Part shown: positions 26,764 to 35,977 of the stretch, piece by piece
Position numbering within the stretch: position 1 is the stretch's first letter
Layout: each line of letters opens with the position of its first letter
Source: Mesorhizobium loti R88b
GTDB taxonomy: Bacteria; Pseudomonadota; Alphaproteobacteria; Rhizobiales; Rhizobiaceae
Assembly: GCF_013170845.1 (NCBI RefSeq)
Contig: NZ_CP033367.1
Location: forward strand, 2,171,001-2,235,000
Length of the DNA stretch: 64,000 nucleotides
Reading direction: 5' to 3'
Translations under genes and position numbers: made by a program
Notes under the pieces: model-generated
Seen by the model: the letters and a program-made list of their open reading frames with translations, nothing else
Database searches by the model: none
Told to the model about the DNA's origin: nothing

Positions 26764-27927
26764 ATGGTGAAGGAAGTCGTCACGCCCATTTTCCAGTTCG
26801 GAACCAGCCGCTTTCTGCAGGCGCACGCAGCGCTCTTCGTGCACGAGGCGCTACAGGCAGGCGACGCGGCCGGCCCGATCACGGTGGCAGCCATAAGCGG
26901 ATCGGTCGTCGGCCGAGCCCGGCTGCAGGCGCTTGCCCGTGATGAGGGCTACCCGGTTGTCATCCGCGGGCTGGAGAAGGGCCAGCGCGTCGAGCATGAA
27001 ATTGGCGTGAAGAGCATACGGCGTGCGCTTGATGCCGAACTTGACTGGTCGCGGTTGACCACGCTGTTTGCGGTACAAGCGGAATTCGTTGTTTCGAACA
27101 CGACGGAGGCGGGCCTCACCATTCCATCCGATCTGGTCGTCGACCTCACCAGTGGTGCCGGACCTGCTCCAGCCGGATATCCAGCAAAATTGCTCGTTTT
27201 GCTTGCGCACCGATTTGCGGTTTCGGCAAGGCCTGTCGTGTTGCTTCCAACCGAACTGGTTCAACGCAACGGCGACACACTGAAGGAAGTGTTGATCGTA
27301 TTGGCCAAGCGCAGCGGCGCGTCCGACGCGCTTTTGTCCTTCATTGCCGACGATTGCGTATTTGCCAATTCGCTTGTCGACCGCATTGTCTCGTCGGCCA
27401 TCGAGCCCGTCGGTGCAATCGCAGAACCGTACGCTTTGTGGGCCATTGAATGGCAAGCTGGGCTGAGATTGCCCTGCCGTCATCCCGCTATCGCGCTTGT
27501 CGGGGACCTTGAGCGCATCGAGAGGCTGAAGCTTCATATCCTGAACCTTGGCCACACAGTGCTTGCACAATGCTGGATGGACGATGGGCTGAGATCCGGC
27601 CTGACGGTGCGCGAAATTCTGGAACTAGGCAGGTATCGAAACTTGCTGACTGAGATTTATGGTTCCGAGGTCATTCCTGGCTTCAAGGCTCGGGGAATGG
27701 AGCAGGAAGCGACAGCCTATGTGGTGACCACGCTTGAACGGTTCGACAACCCCTTTCTCGACCATCGGCTGAGCGATATCGCTGCCGGTCATCTGATCAA
27801 GGTCCAACGGCGTATCGGCGGCTTTCTTCGGTGGGTGCCGGAGGAGCGTCGTCGACACTCGCCATCTCTCGCAAACATTCTCTCGGCTGCTGATGAGAAC
27901 GCGGACCGCCAAGACGTCGTTCAGTAG
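26764..27927 (+). CDS. Mannitol dehydrogenase family oxidoreductase (UxaB/UxuB-like)
   Basis: A 387-residue long-chain dehydrogenase related to tagaturonate and fructuronate reductases. The N-terminal segment IFQFGTSRFLQAH is the family's nucleotide-binding start, and LNLGHTVLAQCW holds the catalytic lysine-region equivalent late in the chain. The family N-terminus starts at 26764, although the frame is open further upstream. As neighbour of a Zn dehydrogenase, an SDR and a GntR-FCD regulator (a class that often senses hexuronates) it suggests hexuronate or polyol catabolism. Substrate is inferred. Confidence 0.8.
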   Translation: MVKEVVTPIFQFGTSRFLQAHAALFVHEALQAGDAAGPITVAAISGSVVGRARLQALARDEGYPVVIRGLEKGQRVEHEIGVKSIRRALDAELDWSRLTTLFAVQAEFVVSNTTEAGLTIPSDLVVDLTSGAGPAPAGYPAKLLVLLAHRFAVSARPVVLLPTELVQRNGDTLKEVLIVLAKRSGASDALLSFIADDCVFANSLVDRIVSSAIEPVGAIAEPYALWAIEWQAGLRLPCRHPAIALVGDLERIERLKLHILNLGHTVLAQCWMDDGLRSGLTVREILELGRYRNLLTEIYGSEVIPGFKARGMEQEATAYVVTTLERFDNPFLDHRLSDIAAGHLIKVQRRIGGFLRWVPEERRRHSPSLANILSAADENADRQDVVQ

Positions 27928-27995
27928 AGGCGCGACGAAAAGCGGCTGAGACAAGACTAGCCGGCGGGATCATCGAATTCGCAAGGAAGAACGCT

Positions 27996-28760
27996 ATGGA
28001 CCTGTTCAGACTGGATGGCGACGTCGCATTGGTCACCGGCGCCGGCAGCGGCATCGGCCAGGCCATAGCGGTCGGGCTTGCAGAGGCTGGCGCCAACGTC
28101 GCCTGCTTCGGTCACTCCTCCAATGGCGGGCTTGAGGAGACGGCGGGAAGGATCACTGCGCTCGGCCGCAAGGCGCTGGCGATAACCGGCTCGGTGACGT
28201 CGGAAGCCGATCTCGCCGCCGCTGTCGAACGCATCGAAAAGGAACTTGGCGCGCTTACGGTTGCAGTCAACAATGCTGGTATTGGCGGCGCGCATGCGGC
28301 CGAGACCTTGCCGCTGGCAACTTGGGAAGAGCTCTACAGCATCAACGTTGGCGGTGTGTTCCTGTCCTGCCATGCCGAGGCTCGCGTGATGCTGCCGCGC
28401 CGCAAGGGATCGATCATCAACGTGGCTTCCATGTCAGGCTCGATCGTCAATCGCGGCCTCCTCCAGACGCACTACAACTCGTCGAAGGCAGCGGTCATTC
28501 ACATGACCAAGAGCCTGGCCATGGAATGGTCGGACCGCGGACTGCGGCTTAACGCACTCAGTCCCGGCTACACGCTGACCCCGATGAACCGCAGGCCCGA
28601 AGTGGCCGACCAAGTGAAGAACTTCGAGCGCGATACGCCGCTGGGTCGCCTCGCGATGCCTGAGGAGATGGTAGGCCCGGCAGTGTTCTTGGCCAGCCGC
28701 GCTGCGTCGTTCGTTACCGGCATCGATCTCATCGTCGATGGCGGTTTCATCTGCTGGTAG
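27996..28760 (+). CDS. Short-chain dehydrogenase/reductase
   Basis: A 254-residue classical SDR with the cofactor motif TGAGSGIG near residue 14, NNAG near residue 90, catalytic serine in NVASMSGSIV and YNSSK near residue 157, and the C-terminal DGGF segment. It is the last gene of the plus-strand transporter-oxidoreductase operon, 68 bp after the mannitol-dehydrogenase-like gene, and converges on the GH42 gene. Similar enzymes act on sugar alcohols and 2-keto-sugar acids. Confidence 0.88.
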   Translation: MDLFRLDGDVALVTGAGSGIGQAIAVGLAEAGANVACFGHSSNGGLEETAGRITALGRKALAITGSVTSEADLAAAVERIEKELGALTVAVNNAGIGGAHAAETLPLATWEELYSINVGGVFLSCHAEARVMLPRRKGSIINVASMSGSIVNRGLLQTHYNSSKAAVIHMTKSLAMEWSDRGLRLNALSPGYTLTPMNRRPEVADQVKNFERDTPLGRLAMPEEMVGPAVFLASRAASFVTGIDLIVDGGFICW

Positions 28761-28884
28761 CAGAAACGAAGCAGGATCAAGGACCAAGGAAATCGTCAGC
28801 CGCCGACGCCATGGCAGCGCATCACACAACCCTTCAGGCAGCCAGCACGATTGAGCGTTTCCCAAAAGCCTCGCGACAACATCC

Positions 28885-31026
28885 CTAGTCGAGTTCGATG
28901 ATGCTGCAGCCATAGGCCGGGAGCGACAGCTTACCGCCGCGTATTTTGCCATCGCCGAGCAAATCCTTGCCCGCAGGGACATTGCCGATGCTTGCCAACT
29001 CGCCCATCGTATTGAGGATGAACAGCAGGCGGCGGTCCTTGCTTTCGCGGATCGTCGCCTCGACGCCGGCCGGAATGTCGGCGATGAGCGGCACGATACC
29101 GGCGGGCGCCAGCACTTGATCGGCCAGCACCTCGACCAGAGCATCGCTGAGGTACGTGCCGAGGTAGATGACATTGCCGTTGCCGACTTTGCGCGAAGTC
29201 ATCGCGGCTTGGCCCTCGGCGAAGCGGCTGGCCCAACTGCCGATTACGTCCGTGCCGGGCGCGACGCTAAGCAGCTCATAAAGATGCGCCGCCGTCACCT
29301 GCGCGTTCCCGATGTTGACCTCGTATCGGCGGCTCGCCGACGTCGCCGGCAGCTTCTTGCGCACCGTGTTGGCGCCGAAGCGGCCGCCATGCTCGAACAT
29401 TCCGTCGCCGCCGATCGGCGTCAGCAACCCGAACTCCTCGACCGTGATCCCGGCCAGGGCCGAGAGCCTCTTGCCCGGCGAGGTGTCGCGGATGACGTGG
29501 TTGTTAACGTCGCGTGATCCGGTGCGGCCTCCCAGGATTACCGTTCCACCCGCCTTGGCGAAGGCCTCGATCCGCGCCGTCCACGCATCGGTCCATTTCA
29601 GCCAATGCGGCACGTAGAGCGCCTTGAGCTTGCTAAGATCATCCTCGGGATGGATGAAGCCGCAGGCGATGTTGTGGCGGTAGCAATAGCGGTGCAGCAG
29701 CGTGGCATCGTCATGCGGGCTCGGCATGCCGATGGGGCAGGAGCGGTGCATCTCCTGATTGTCGAAATCTGATCCGGCGATGCCCAAATCCATGCGCACA
29801 TGCGTGCCGAGGATCTTGTCCTTGAGCGCCGTGACCTCACCCGCAAACTGCCTGGCCTCGTCATAGCGTCGCCGCGGGATGTCGTCGTGGTCGATGATGC
29901 CCATCCAATAGATCTCGGCGCCGAAATGCGCCGGCCGCCAGCGGAAGAACAACACGCCATCGGCGCCACGCGCCACTGACGTATAGGCCATGCGACGCAT
30001 CTCGCCGGGTTCGGGCGTCAACGTCGAGAAGTTCGGCTGCGCACCGAACCCCGATTGCTGTTCCGGCACGATGAAGTTGCCGGTGAAGCCGCGGCAGATG
30101 TCGAGACGCAGTGCCTGCGCCTCGCCGACGCCGCCGACCCGCTGCATCTCGTCATCGAGATGCGGGTAGATATCGAAGCCGAGGAAATCGAGATCGGTCG
30201 AGAACTCGCCGCGGAAGTCGATGTCGTCGATCCGCCCCAGATTGTGGAAGACGAACCAGTCTGGATTGGTGGCGCGCAGGATCAACACCTGATCGTGCTG
30301 GAATCGCGCCGTGACGAAGGCGAGGAAGCGGTGATAGTCGACCACATGGCTCGGCCCGACGGGGGCTGGGGCGTAGTCGAGCGGCAGCACCACTTGATCG
30401 AAATCGTCGTAGGCGGTGGCCCAGAAATTCCCGCCCCACGCATCGTTGAGCGCGGCGATGGTCTTGTACTTGTCCTTGAGGAAGGCCTGGAACTCGGCCA
30501 GGGTTACCGGACCGTAAGACAGCGATCCAGAGGTATTGAACTCATTGTCCGTCTGCCAGCCGATGATGTGCGAATTGCCGCGATAATGCTCGGCCATCGC
30601 TTTGGTGATGCGCTTCGAATGCTGGCGGAACACTCCGCTCGCAAGATTGGCGTGCTGGCGCGAGCCATGGCTCATGGCGCGGCCATTGGCATCGACGCGC
30701 AACACTTCGGGATAACGCGCCGTCAGCCAGCGCGGCGGCGTCGCCGTCGGCGTGCACATGATGGTCTTGATGCCAGCCTTGCCCAGCACATCGATGGCGC
30801 GGTCGAACAAATCGAAATCGAACGTCCCCTCATGCGGCTCGACAATATGCCAGGCGAATTCCGCAAGTCGCACCGCGTTGAAGCCCGCGGCCGCCATGCG
30901 GTCGGCGTCGCGCTGCCAATAGCTCTCATCGACATGCTCCGGGTAATGCGGGGTACCGACGAGGAAAGTGTCGGTTGCGATCGGCCGCCAGACAGAGAGC
31001 GGCGCGGATTTCGAGGCAGTCGTCAT
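28885..31026 (-). CDS. GH42 beta-galactosidase
   Basis: A 713-residue glycoside hydrolase family 42 enzyme that releases galactose from beta-galactosides. The acid/base glutamate is in WQTDNEFN near residue 160 and the nucleophile glutamate in IVPEQQSG near residue 322; HYPEHVDESYW at the N-terminus is also typical. There is no signal peptide, so it acts on imported oligosaccharides. Length fits the family (three domains: barrel, trimerization, beta). It is the last gene of a ROK-binding protein-permease-permease-hydrolase set. Confidence 0.93.
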   Translation of the reverse strand: MTTASKSAPLSVWRPIATDTFLVGTPHYPEHVDESYWQRDADRMAAAGFNAVRLAEFAWHIVEPHEGTFDFDLFDRAIDVLGKAGIKTIMCTPTATPPRWLTARYPEVLRVDANGRAMSHGSRQHANLASGVFRQHSKRITKAMAEHYRGNSHIIGWQTDNEFNTSGSLSYGPVTLAEFQAFLKDKYKTIAALNDAWGGNFWATAYDDFDQVVLPLDYAPAPVGPSHVVDYHRFLAFVTARFQHDQVLILRATNPDWFVFHNLGRIDDIDFRGEFSTDLDFLGFDIYPHLDDEMQRVGGVGEAQALRLDICRGFTGNFIVPEQQSGFGAQPNFSTLTPEPGEMRRMAYTSVARGADGVLFFRWRPAHFGAEIYWMGIIDHDDIPRRRYDEARQFAGEVTALKDKILGTHVRMDLGIAGSDFDNQEMHRSCPIGMPSPHDDATLLHRYCYRHNIACGFIHPEDDLSKLKALYVPHWLKWTDAWTARIEAFAKAGGTVILGGRTGSRDVNNHVIRDTSPGKRLSALAGITVEEFGLLTPIGGDGMFEHGGRFGANTVRKKLPATSASRRYEVNIGNAQVTAAHLYELLSVAPGTDVIGSWASRFAEGQAAMTSRKVGNGNVIYLGTYLSDALVEVLADQVLAPAGIVPLIADIPAGVEATIRESKDRRLLFILNTMGELASIGNVPAGKDLLGDGKIRGGKLSLPAYGCSIIELD

Positions 31027-31049
31027 AGTTGGAAAACTCCAGCGATAGT

Positions 31050-31955
31050 CTATTTGATGGCGCCGGCGGTGAGGCCGCCCTGCCAGAACCGCTGCAGCAG
31101 CAGGAACACCACGATGACCGGGATGATGCTGACCAGCGCGCCGGTGATGATGATCGAGAACAGCACCTGTCCGCCGCCACCGCCCTGCTGCGCGAGCTGA
31201 TACCAGGTCGCAAGGCCCACCGTGATCGGCTGATACTCCGGCGAGCGCAGCACGATCAGCGGCAGGAAGTAATTGTTCCAGGTCCCGACGAACGAGAGCA
31301 GCGCCACGGTCACCATGCCCGGCGCCACCAGCCGCAGCACGATGACACGGAAGATCACGAACTCGCCGGCGCCATCGAGACGCGCTGCGTCGAGCAGTTC
31401 GTCGTCGACGCCCTGCTCGATATAGACGCGCATCAGATAGACGCCGATCGGCGAGATCATCGAGGGCAGGATCACGCCCAGCGGATTGTCGCTGAGACCC
31501 GACAGCGCCAGCAGCAGGAAGATCGGCACGACGAGGGCCGTCTGCGGGACAAACACCGCGCCCAGCACGAGCCCAAAGGTCAGATTTCGCCCGTGGAACT
31601 TGAACTTGGCGAACGCATAGCCTGCTGCGGTGGAAAAGATCGCGGCACCAAGCCCGGCGACGGTCGAATAGAGCACGCTGTTGAACATCCAGCGCGAGAA
31701 GATGCCATTGTCGCGGCTGAACAGATCGCTCAGATTCTGCCAGAGGTTGAACTCGGTGCCGAAGCCGAAGCCGAACGTGGCGAACAGGTCGCCATTCGTC
31801 TTCGTTGCCGATAGGACCAGATAGACCAGCGGCACGAAGCTGTAGACCAGGAACAGTGACAGCAGCAGCGTGAGGATGATCCGCGAACGCCGCCGTTCGC
31901 CGGGCCGGCGCCTGGCAGCGTCGAAAGTGGCGATGTCAGTGGTCGCAGTCATCAT
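31050..31955 (-). CDS. CUT1 sugar ABC transporter permease (MalG-like)
   Basis: A 301-residue inner-membrane subunit with six hydrophobic segments and the EAA loop DAARLDGAGEFVIF that docks onto the ATPase. Its start overlaps the upstream permease stop by four bases. Lies 23 bp before the GH42 gene. No ATPase gene is present in this operon, so it must borrow one, plausibly the MsiK/UgpC-like protein at 41883-42887. Confidence 0.9.
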   Translation of the reverse strand: MMTATTDIATFDAARRRPGERRRSRIILTLLLSLFLVYSFVPLVYLVLSATKTNGDLFATFGFGFGTEFNLWQNLSDLFSRDNGIFSRWMFNSVLYSTVAGLGAAIFSTAAGYAFAKFKFHGRNLTFGLVLGAVFVPQTALVVPIFLLLALSGLSDNPLGVILPSMISPIGVYLMRVYIEQGVDDELLDAARLDGAGEFVIFRVIVLRLVAPGMVTVALLSFVGTWNNYFLPLIVLRSPEYQPITVGLATWYQLAQQGGGGGQVLFSIIITGALVSIIPVIVVFLLLQRFWQGGLTAGAIK

Positions 31956-32872
31956 TGCTCCGGCCGACGGCGGCTGGTGACCAAGGTGAAGATATAGGAG
32001 GCACCGGCGATCACGATGCCAAGCACGAACGAGACGGCGGCCGCATAGCCATACTGCTGGTTCTGAGTCGCCAGCGAATAGGCATAGAGGTTCGGCGTGT
32101 AGCTCGAATTGATGGTGTTACTGGCGAGCGAGCGCATCAAATACGGCTCATTGAACAGCTGCAGTGTGCCGTTGATCGAAAAGATGATGGTGAGCAGGAT
32201 CGCCGGCCACAGCAGCGGCAGCTGGATCATCCGCGCAAATTGCCAGGCCGAGGCGCCATCCATCCGCGCGGCCTCGGCGAGGTCCGACGGGATCGCCTTC
32301 AGCGCGGCGTAGTAGATCACCATATTGTAGCCGACATATTCCCACGTCACCATATTGGCCAATGAGAAGATCATCACGCCCGGCGACAGGAAGTCCGGCG
32401 GCGGCAGGTTGAACGCCTTGGCCATCTGCGTGAACGGGCCGAAGTTGGGGCCGTAGAGATAACCCCAGATGATCGTCGCGATCACGCTCGGCACGGCGTA
32501 GGGGAGGAAGAAGCCGAGCCGGAAGACGCCCTTGCCATAGACCTGGCCACGATCGAGCACGATGGCGAACAACAGCGCCAGGCCCAGCATGATCGGCACC
32601 TGCACGATGCCGAACAGAACGAGGTTCCACACGCCGCCCCAGAATTTGGCGTCGCCCGCGACCTTGATATAGCTGGCTGCACCCGCGAATTGCCGTCCGC
32701 CCACCAGCGTATCGCGGTAGAGGCTCATATAGAACGCATAGACCAGCGGCGCGACGATGAAGGCGATAAACAGCAGCACGAAGGGCGCCAGGAACAGATA
32801 GGGCGTGAGCTTTCGTAACGTAAAACCGCCCGATCGCGCTGGGCGCGTCGCCGCGGCTGGCGAATTCGACAT
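31952..32872 (-). CDS. CUT1 sugar ABC transporter permease (MalF-like)
   Basis: A 306-residue permease with six membrane segments and the EAA loop EAARMDGASAWQF near residue 210. Two ATGs lie close together; the second (32872) is eight bases from GGGGGA and preferred over 32878. Overlaps the MalG-like gene. The binding protein gene lies 77 bp upstream. It forms the transmembrane pair with the 31050-31955 protein for a beta-galactoside. Confidence 0.9.
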   Translation of the reverse strand: MSNSPAAATRPARSGGFTLRKLTPYLFLAPFVLLFIAFIVAPLVYAFYMSLYRDTLVGGRQFAGAASYIKVAGDAKFWGGVWNLVLFGIVQVPIMLGLALLFAIVLDRGQVYGKGVFRLGFFLPYAVPSVIATIIWGYLYGPNFGPFTQMAKAFNLPPPDFLSPGVMIFSLANMVTWEYVGYNMVIYYAALKAIPSDLAEAARMDGASAWQFARMIQLPLLWPAILLTIIFSINGTLQLFNEPYLMRSLASNTINSSYTPNLYAYSLATQNQQYGYAAAVSFVLGIVIAGASYIFTLVTSRRRPEQ

Positions 32873-32949
32873 TGCCATGGTCCCCCGTCCGGCAGGATGA
32901 AGAGATCGGGCGCGCCGGTCAAGCGCGCCCGGCCGTTGCCCGGGAGGAG

Positions 32950-34260
32950 TTAGCCGACGGTGAAGCCTTGTTCCTTCGCGTAGGTGACCACGGCGTCCTG
33001 GATGCGGTCGAACGCATCCGACAGCGTGCCCTTGCCGCCGATCGAGGCGCCGAATTCATCGGACATCGACTGGTAGAGGAAGTCCTGGAACGGGCTCCAC
33101 TCAAACGGCGCCACGGCATTCGCCGATTTGGCGAACACTTTGTTCACCGCCTGGCCGCCGAAGAAATCCGGCTTGGCGTTCGCCCATTCCGGGTCAGACA
33201 GCAGCGCGCGGGTACAGGGGAAGAAGTTTTGCTTGGTGGTGTAGAGCTTTGTGGCTTCGGGATTAATGTTCAGCCAGATCGCGACTTCGGCGGCCTCGGG
33301 CAGATGCTGGGTCGTTTTCATCACGGCCAGCGCTGAGCCACCCCAAGCGCCAGTCGCGAACTTGCTCGCGTTCCACTGCGGCAGATCGGCGGCACGCCAC
33401 TTGCCCACGCTGGTCTTGGCGACCGAGGTCAGGAACAGCGGACCCCAGCCGGCAGCGAGCCAGGTGGCATAGCGGCCCGAGTCGAGGCCGGTGTACCACT
33501 CATTGTTGAAGCCCGGCTTGGTCTCGATGACACCCGCGGTAATAAGGTCCTGCCAATAGGCGGCGAAGTCCTTGGCAATCTTGTCGTTGATGTTGATCGC
33601 GAGCTTGTCGCCATCGCGGCTGACCGGCTTCCAGCCCATCGGCCACAACAGACCCAAGACCCAGTCGGCATTGGCTCCGAACGGCGCGTCGGTGATGAAC
33701 ACATTCGGATCGGCCGCATGGATCTTCTTGCCGGCATCGGCAAACTCGGCCCAGGTGGTGGGCGGCGTGATCCCATGCTTGTCGAAGATGTCCTTGTGAT
33801 AGAGCATCGCCATCGGACCGTAATCCTGCGGCATGCCGTTGACGACATCGCCCTTGGCGACCTGCGTCCACAAGCCTTCGGGGAACTCGCCCTTATGGGC
33901 ATTGGCGTACGGGCCGATGTCGGCGAAGGCGTCGACCTGGCGGAAGGTCTCGAGGAGCTGGTATTCGATCTGGACGACGTCGGGCAGGCCGCTGCCCGCC
34001 TTCAGGCCCGCACGGACCGCCTGATATTCGGGGTTCCCCTGGCCGGCATTCACGAGTTCGACCTGGATGCCTGGATGCGCGGTGTTGAACATGTCAACCT
34101 GAAGCTGGAGATCCGGCACCCACGACCACAGCACCACCTTGACGGGATCGGCAGCGCGAACTGTCGCCGGCAGGGCTGCTACCGCAACGCTCGCACCCGC
34201 AACTTTCAAGAAGTCACGACGCTGCATCGTCCGCCCAAGCGGATTGAAAATCTTCGTCAT
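32950..34260 (-). CDS. Sugar-binding protein with Tat signal (CUT1 family)
   Basis: A 436-residue periplasmic receptor of the MalE-type superfamily. The leader contains MQRRDFLKVAG, a clear twin-arginine motif, followed by a hydrophobic stretch and cleavage near VRAADP; so it may be folded before export. Start at 34260 has GGGAGGA six bases upstream; an internal ATG 11 codons later would still keep the Tat motif. It is the first structural gene after the ROK regulator, 110 bp downstream. The upstream region has an imperfect TTTCT...AGAAA dyad at 34309-34325. Confidence 0.9.
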   Translation of the reverse strand: MTKIFNPLGRTMQRRDFLKVAGASVAVAALPATVRAADPVKVVLWSWVPDLQLQVDMFNTAHPGIQVELVNAGQGNPEYQAVRAGLKAGSGLPDVVQIEYQLLETFRQVDAFADIGPYANAHKGEFPEGLWTQVAKGDVVNGMPQDYGPMAMLYHKDIFDKHGITPPTTWAEFADAGKKIHAADPNVFITDAPFGANADWVLGLLWPMGWKPVSRDGDKLAININDKIAKDFAAYWQDLITAGVIETKPGFNNEWYTGLDSGRYATWLAAGWGPLFLTSVAKTSVGKWRAADLPQWNASKFATGAWGGSALAVMKTTQHLPEAAEVAIWLNINPEATKLYTTKQNFFPCTRALLSDPEWANAKPDFFGGQAVNKVFAKSANAVAPFEWSPFQDFLYQSMSDEFGASIGGKGTLSDAFDRIQDAVVTYAKEQGFTVG

Positions 34261-34370
34261 TGAAGTCCTCCCACGAAAGATACGCTCCCACACGATGCAG
34301 GGCACGTTTTTCTTTCAGTTAGAAACTTAATGCCGACATACAGTCGCTGTCAATTGCGATCGATTGATCT

Positions 34371-35555
34371 TCAGTCGGCCATCACGACGCTGTCGGCAGG
34401 GTTGAGGGTCGTCGCATCGAGCACCAGACGCACTGCGCCCAGGACGATATCGCGGTGGCCCAGCGCACCCATCACGAGGCGCGGCGGGTCATACACATTG
34501 CCCTTGAGGCGGTGCCGCAGCACATCGAGCACCAGATCACCACCCCCGACGATCCGGCCGGCCAGTACGATGATTTCCGGGTTCATGAAGGCAGCAACAC
34601 TGCCCACCGCCATCGTCGCATAGTCGAGCAACTCGGTGACAACCGGCGCAATCTTGTCTGCCTGCCGGTCGGTGACGGCGGCCAGGGTGAGCTTTCCCGC
34701 CGCATACTGGGTGTTGGCCTCTTCGAGCATCTTGGTCGCCTGTTCGGGGATGCCGAAAAAGCGCAGCGATTGCTTGTCGCCCAGATGTTCGAACGGCCGC
34801 CCGGTGAGGAGGGGGTCATCGAGATACCAGCCGAGCTCGCCCGCCGCATGCGAGTGCCCGCCATAGAGCTTGCCGTCGATGACGACGCCCGCGCCGGCGC
34901 CGGGCCCGATCGAGAGGCTCACGACGCTGTCGGCGCCACGCCCGGCCCCGAATCCCCATTCGCCCACGGCGGCGAGGTTGCGCCCGTTTTCGACGACGAT
35001 GGGAATCTGAAAATGCTGGCTGAGCCGCGCTCGCAACGGCATGTCGCGCCAGCCCAGACCGAGCGTCAGCACCACTTCGCCCTCCGGCTGCCTGACGATC
35101 GAGGGCAGGCCAATGCCGATGCCGCGAATGGTCTGGCCGCGCGGGCGCGGGGCCGCCATCAGCCGGCGGATCAGGCCGACCAGCTTCTGGAAATTGCGCT
35201 CGCCATCATCGTCGGCCGTCTCGTGCATTTCGGTCTGCACGGCGCCCTCGAGATTGGCCACGGCGCCATAGAACTCGCCCTTGCCGGCCTCGATGCCGAT
35301 GATCGCATGCGCCGCGCCGCGGAATTTGATGCGTGCTCGGGGACGGCCCCGGACATTGGCCTCGTCAAACCCGTCATACGCCACCAAATCCTCGGCAATC
35401 AGATCCTCGATCACCCGCATCACCGTCGGGATGCTGATGTTCAGTCGCTCGGCGAGGCTCGAAGGTGATGCCACTCCTTCGGTGCGGATCAAATCCACCA
35501 CGGCCGAACGATTGAGTCGGCGTAACAGGCTCGACGTCGTGGGCTGGCGCTTCAT
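34371..35555 (-). CDS. ROK family transcriptional regulator (beta-galactoside operon)
   Basis: A 394-residue repressor with an N-terminal winged helix (residues about 10-65, LAERLNISIPTVMRVIEDL) and a ROK sugar-sensing domain (GIGIGLPSIV, SIGPGAGAGVVIDG). The CxCGxxGC zinc motif of ROK kinases is absent and the DxGxT phosphate loop is degenerate, so it is a regulator not a kinase. It heads the minus-strand operon with binding protein, two permeases and GH42. Confidence 0.88.
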   Translation of the reverse strand: MKRQPTTSSLLRRLNRSAVVDLIRTEGVASPSSLAERLNISIPTVMRVIEDLIAEDLVAYDGFDEANVRGRPRARIKFRGAAHAIIGIEAGKGEFYGAVANLEGAVQTEMHETADDDGERNFQKLVGLIRRLMAAPRPRGQTIRGIGIGLPSIVRQPEGEVVLTLGLGWRDMPLRARLSQHFQIPIVVENGRNLAAVGEWGFGAGRGADSVVSLSIGPGAGAGVVIDGKLYGGHSHAAGELGWYLDDPLLTGRPFEHLGDKQSLRFFGIPEQATKMLEEANTQYAAGKLTLAAVTDRQADKIAPVVTELLDYATMAVGSVAAFMNPEIIVLAGRIVGGGDLVLDVLRHRLKGNVYDPPRLVMGALGHRDIVLGAVRLVLDATTLNPADSVVMAD

Positions 35556-35977
35556 TCATGGACCAAATGCAAAAGGCCGGCGGACCGGCAACGAGCGTCG
35601 GCATAGACCAGAACCGTGCCAGAGTCCGCCTTTTTCTGATGACGCCGAACGTCAGCTATCGCTCTGCAGTGAAAGCTACCGCGGTAGCCCGTTCGATGAT
35701 TACGGCGATCCGTGGCGGGCGCCCAAGCCCTTGGAGTCACTGCGCTTACTTGAGCAACGAGCTGACTCCGGTTGCGTCAATCGGTCACGAGCTCGTCCCC
35801 TTTGGCGCGGATGACGGCTTTGGCGCTGTCCCACCATTATCATTACGTATCAACCGCTTAGCAAACGTGGACTCGAACCCCTTGATAGGCAAGCGCTCTA
35901 CGACGCTTTCAGTCGCTTTGGGCAGAAGTCCGCCCAAGGTGACGCGCGCCGCCGCCAAATCGACATGGACCTTGAGG
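35556..35977. other. Region between two ROK genes, no gene seen
   Basis: About 420 bp. Only short frames overlap it; a 130-residue minus frame (35785-36177) mostly shadows the second ROK gene. It should contain the promoter for the first ROK regulator. Possible small remnant, not identified. Confidence 0.35.

Noticed and set aside
34309..34325. TTTCT...AGAAA dyad upstream of the Tat-exported binding protein gene
   Set aside because: Only five-base arms; too weak to list as an operator.
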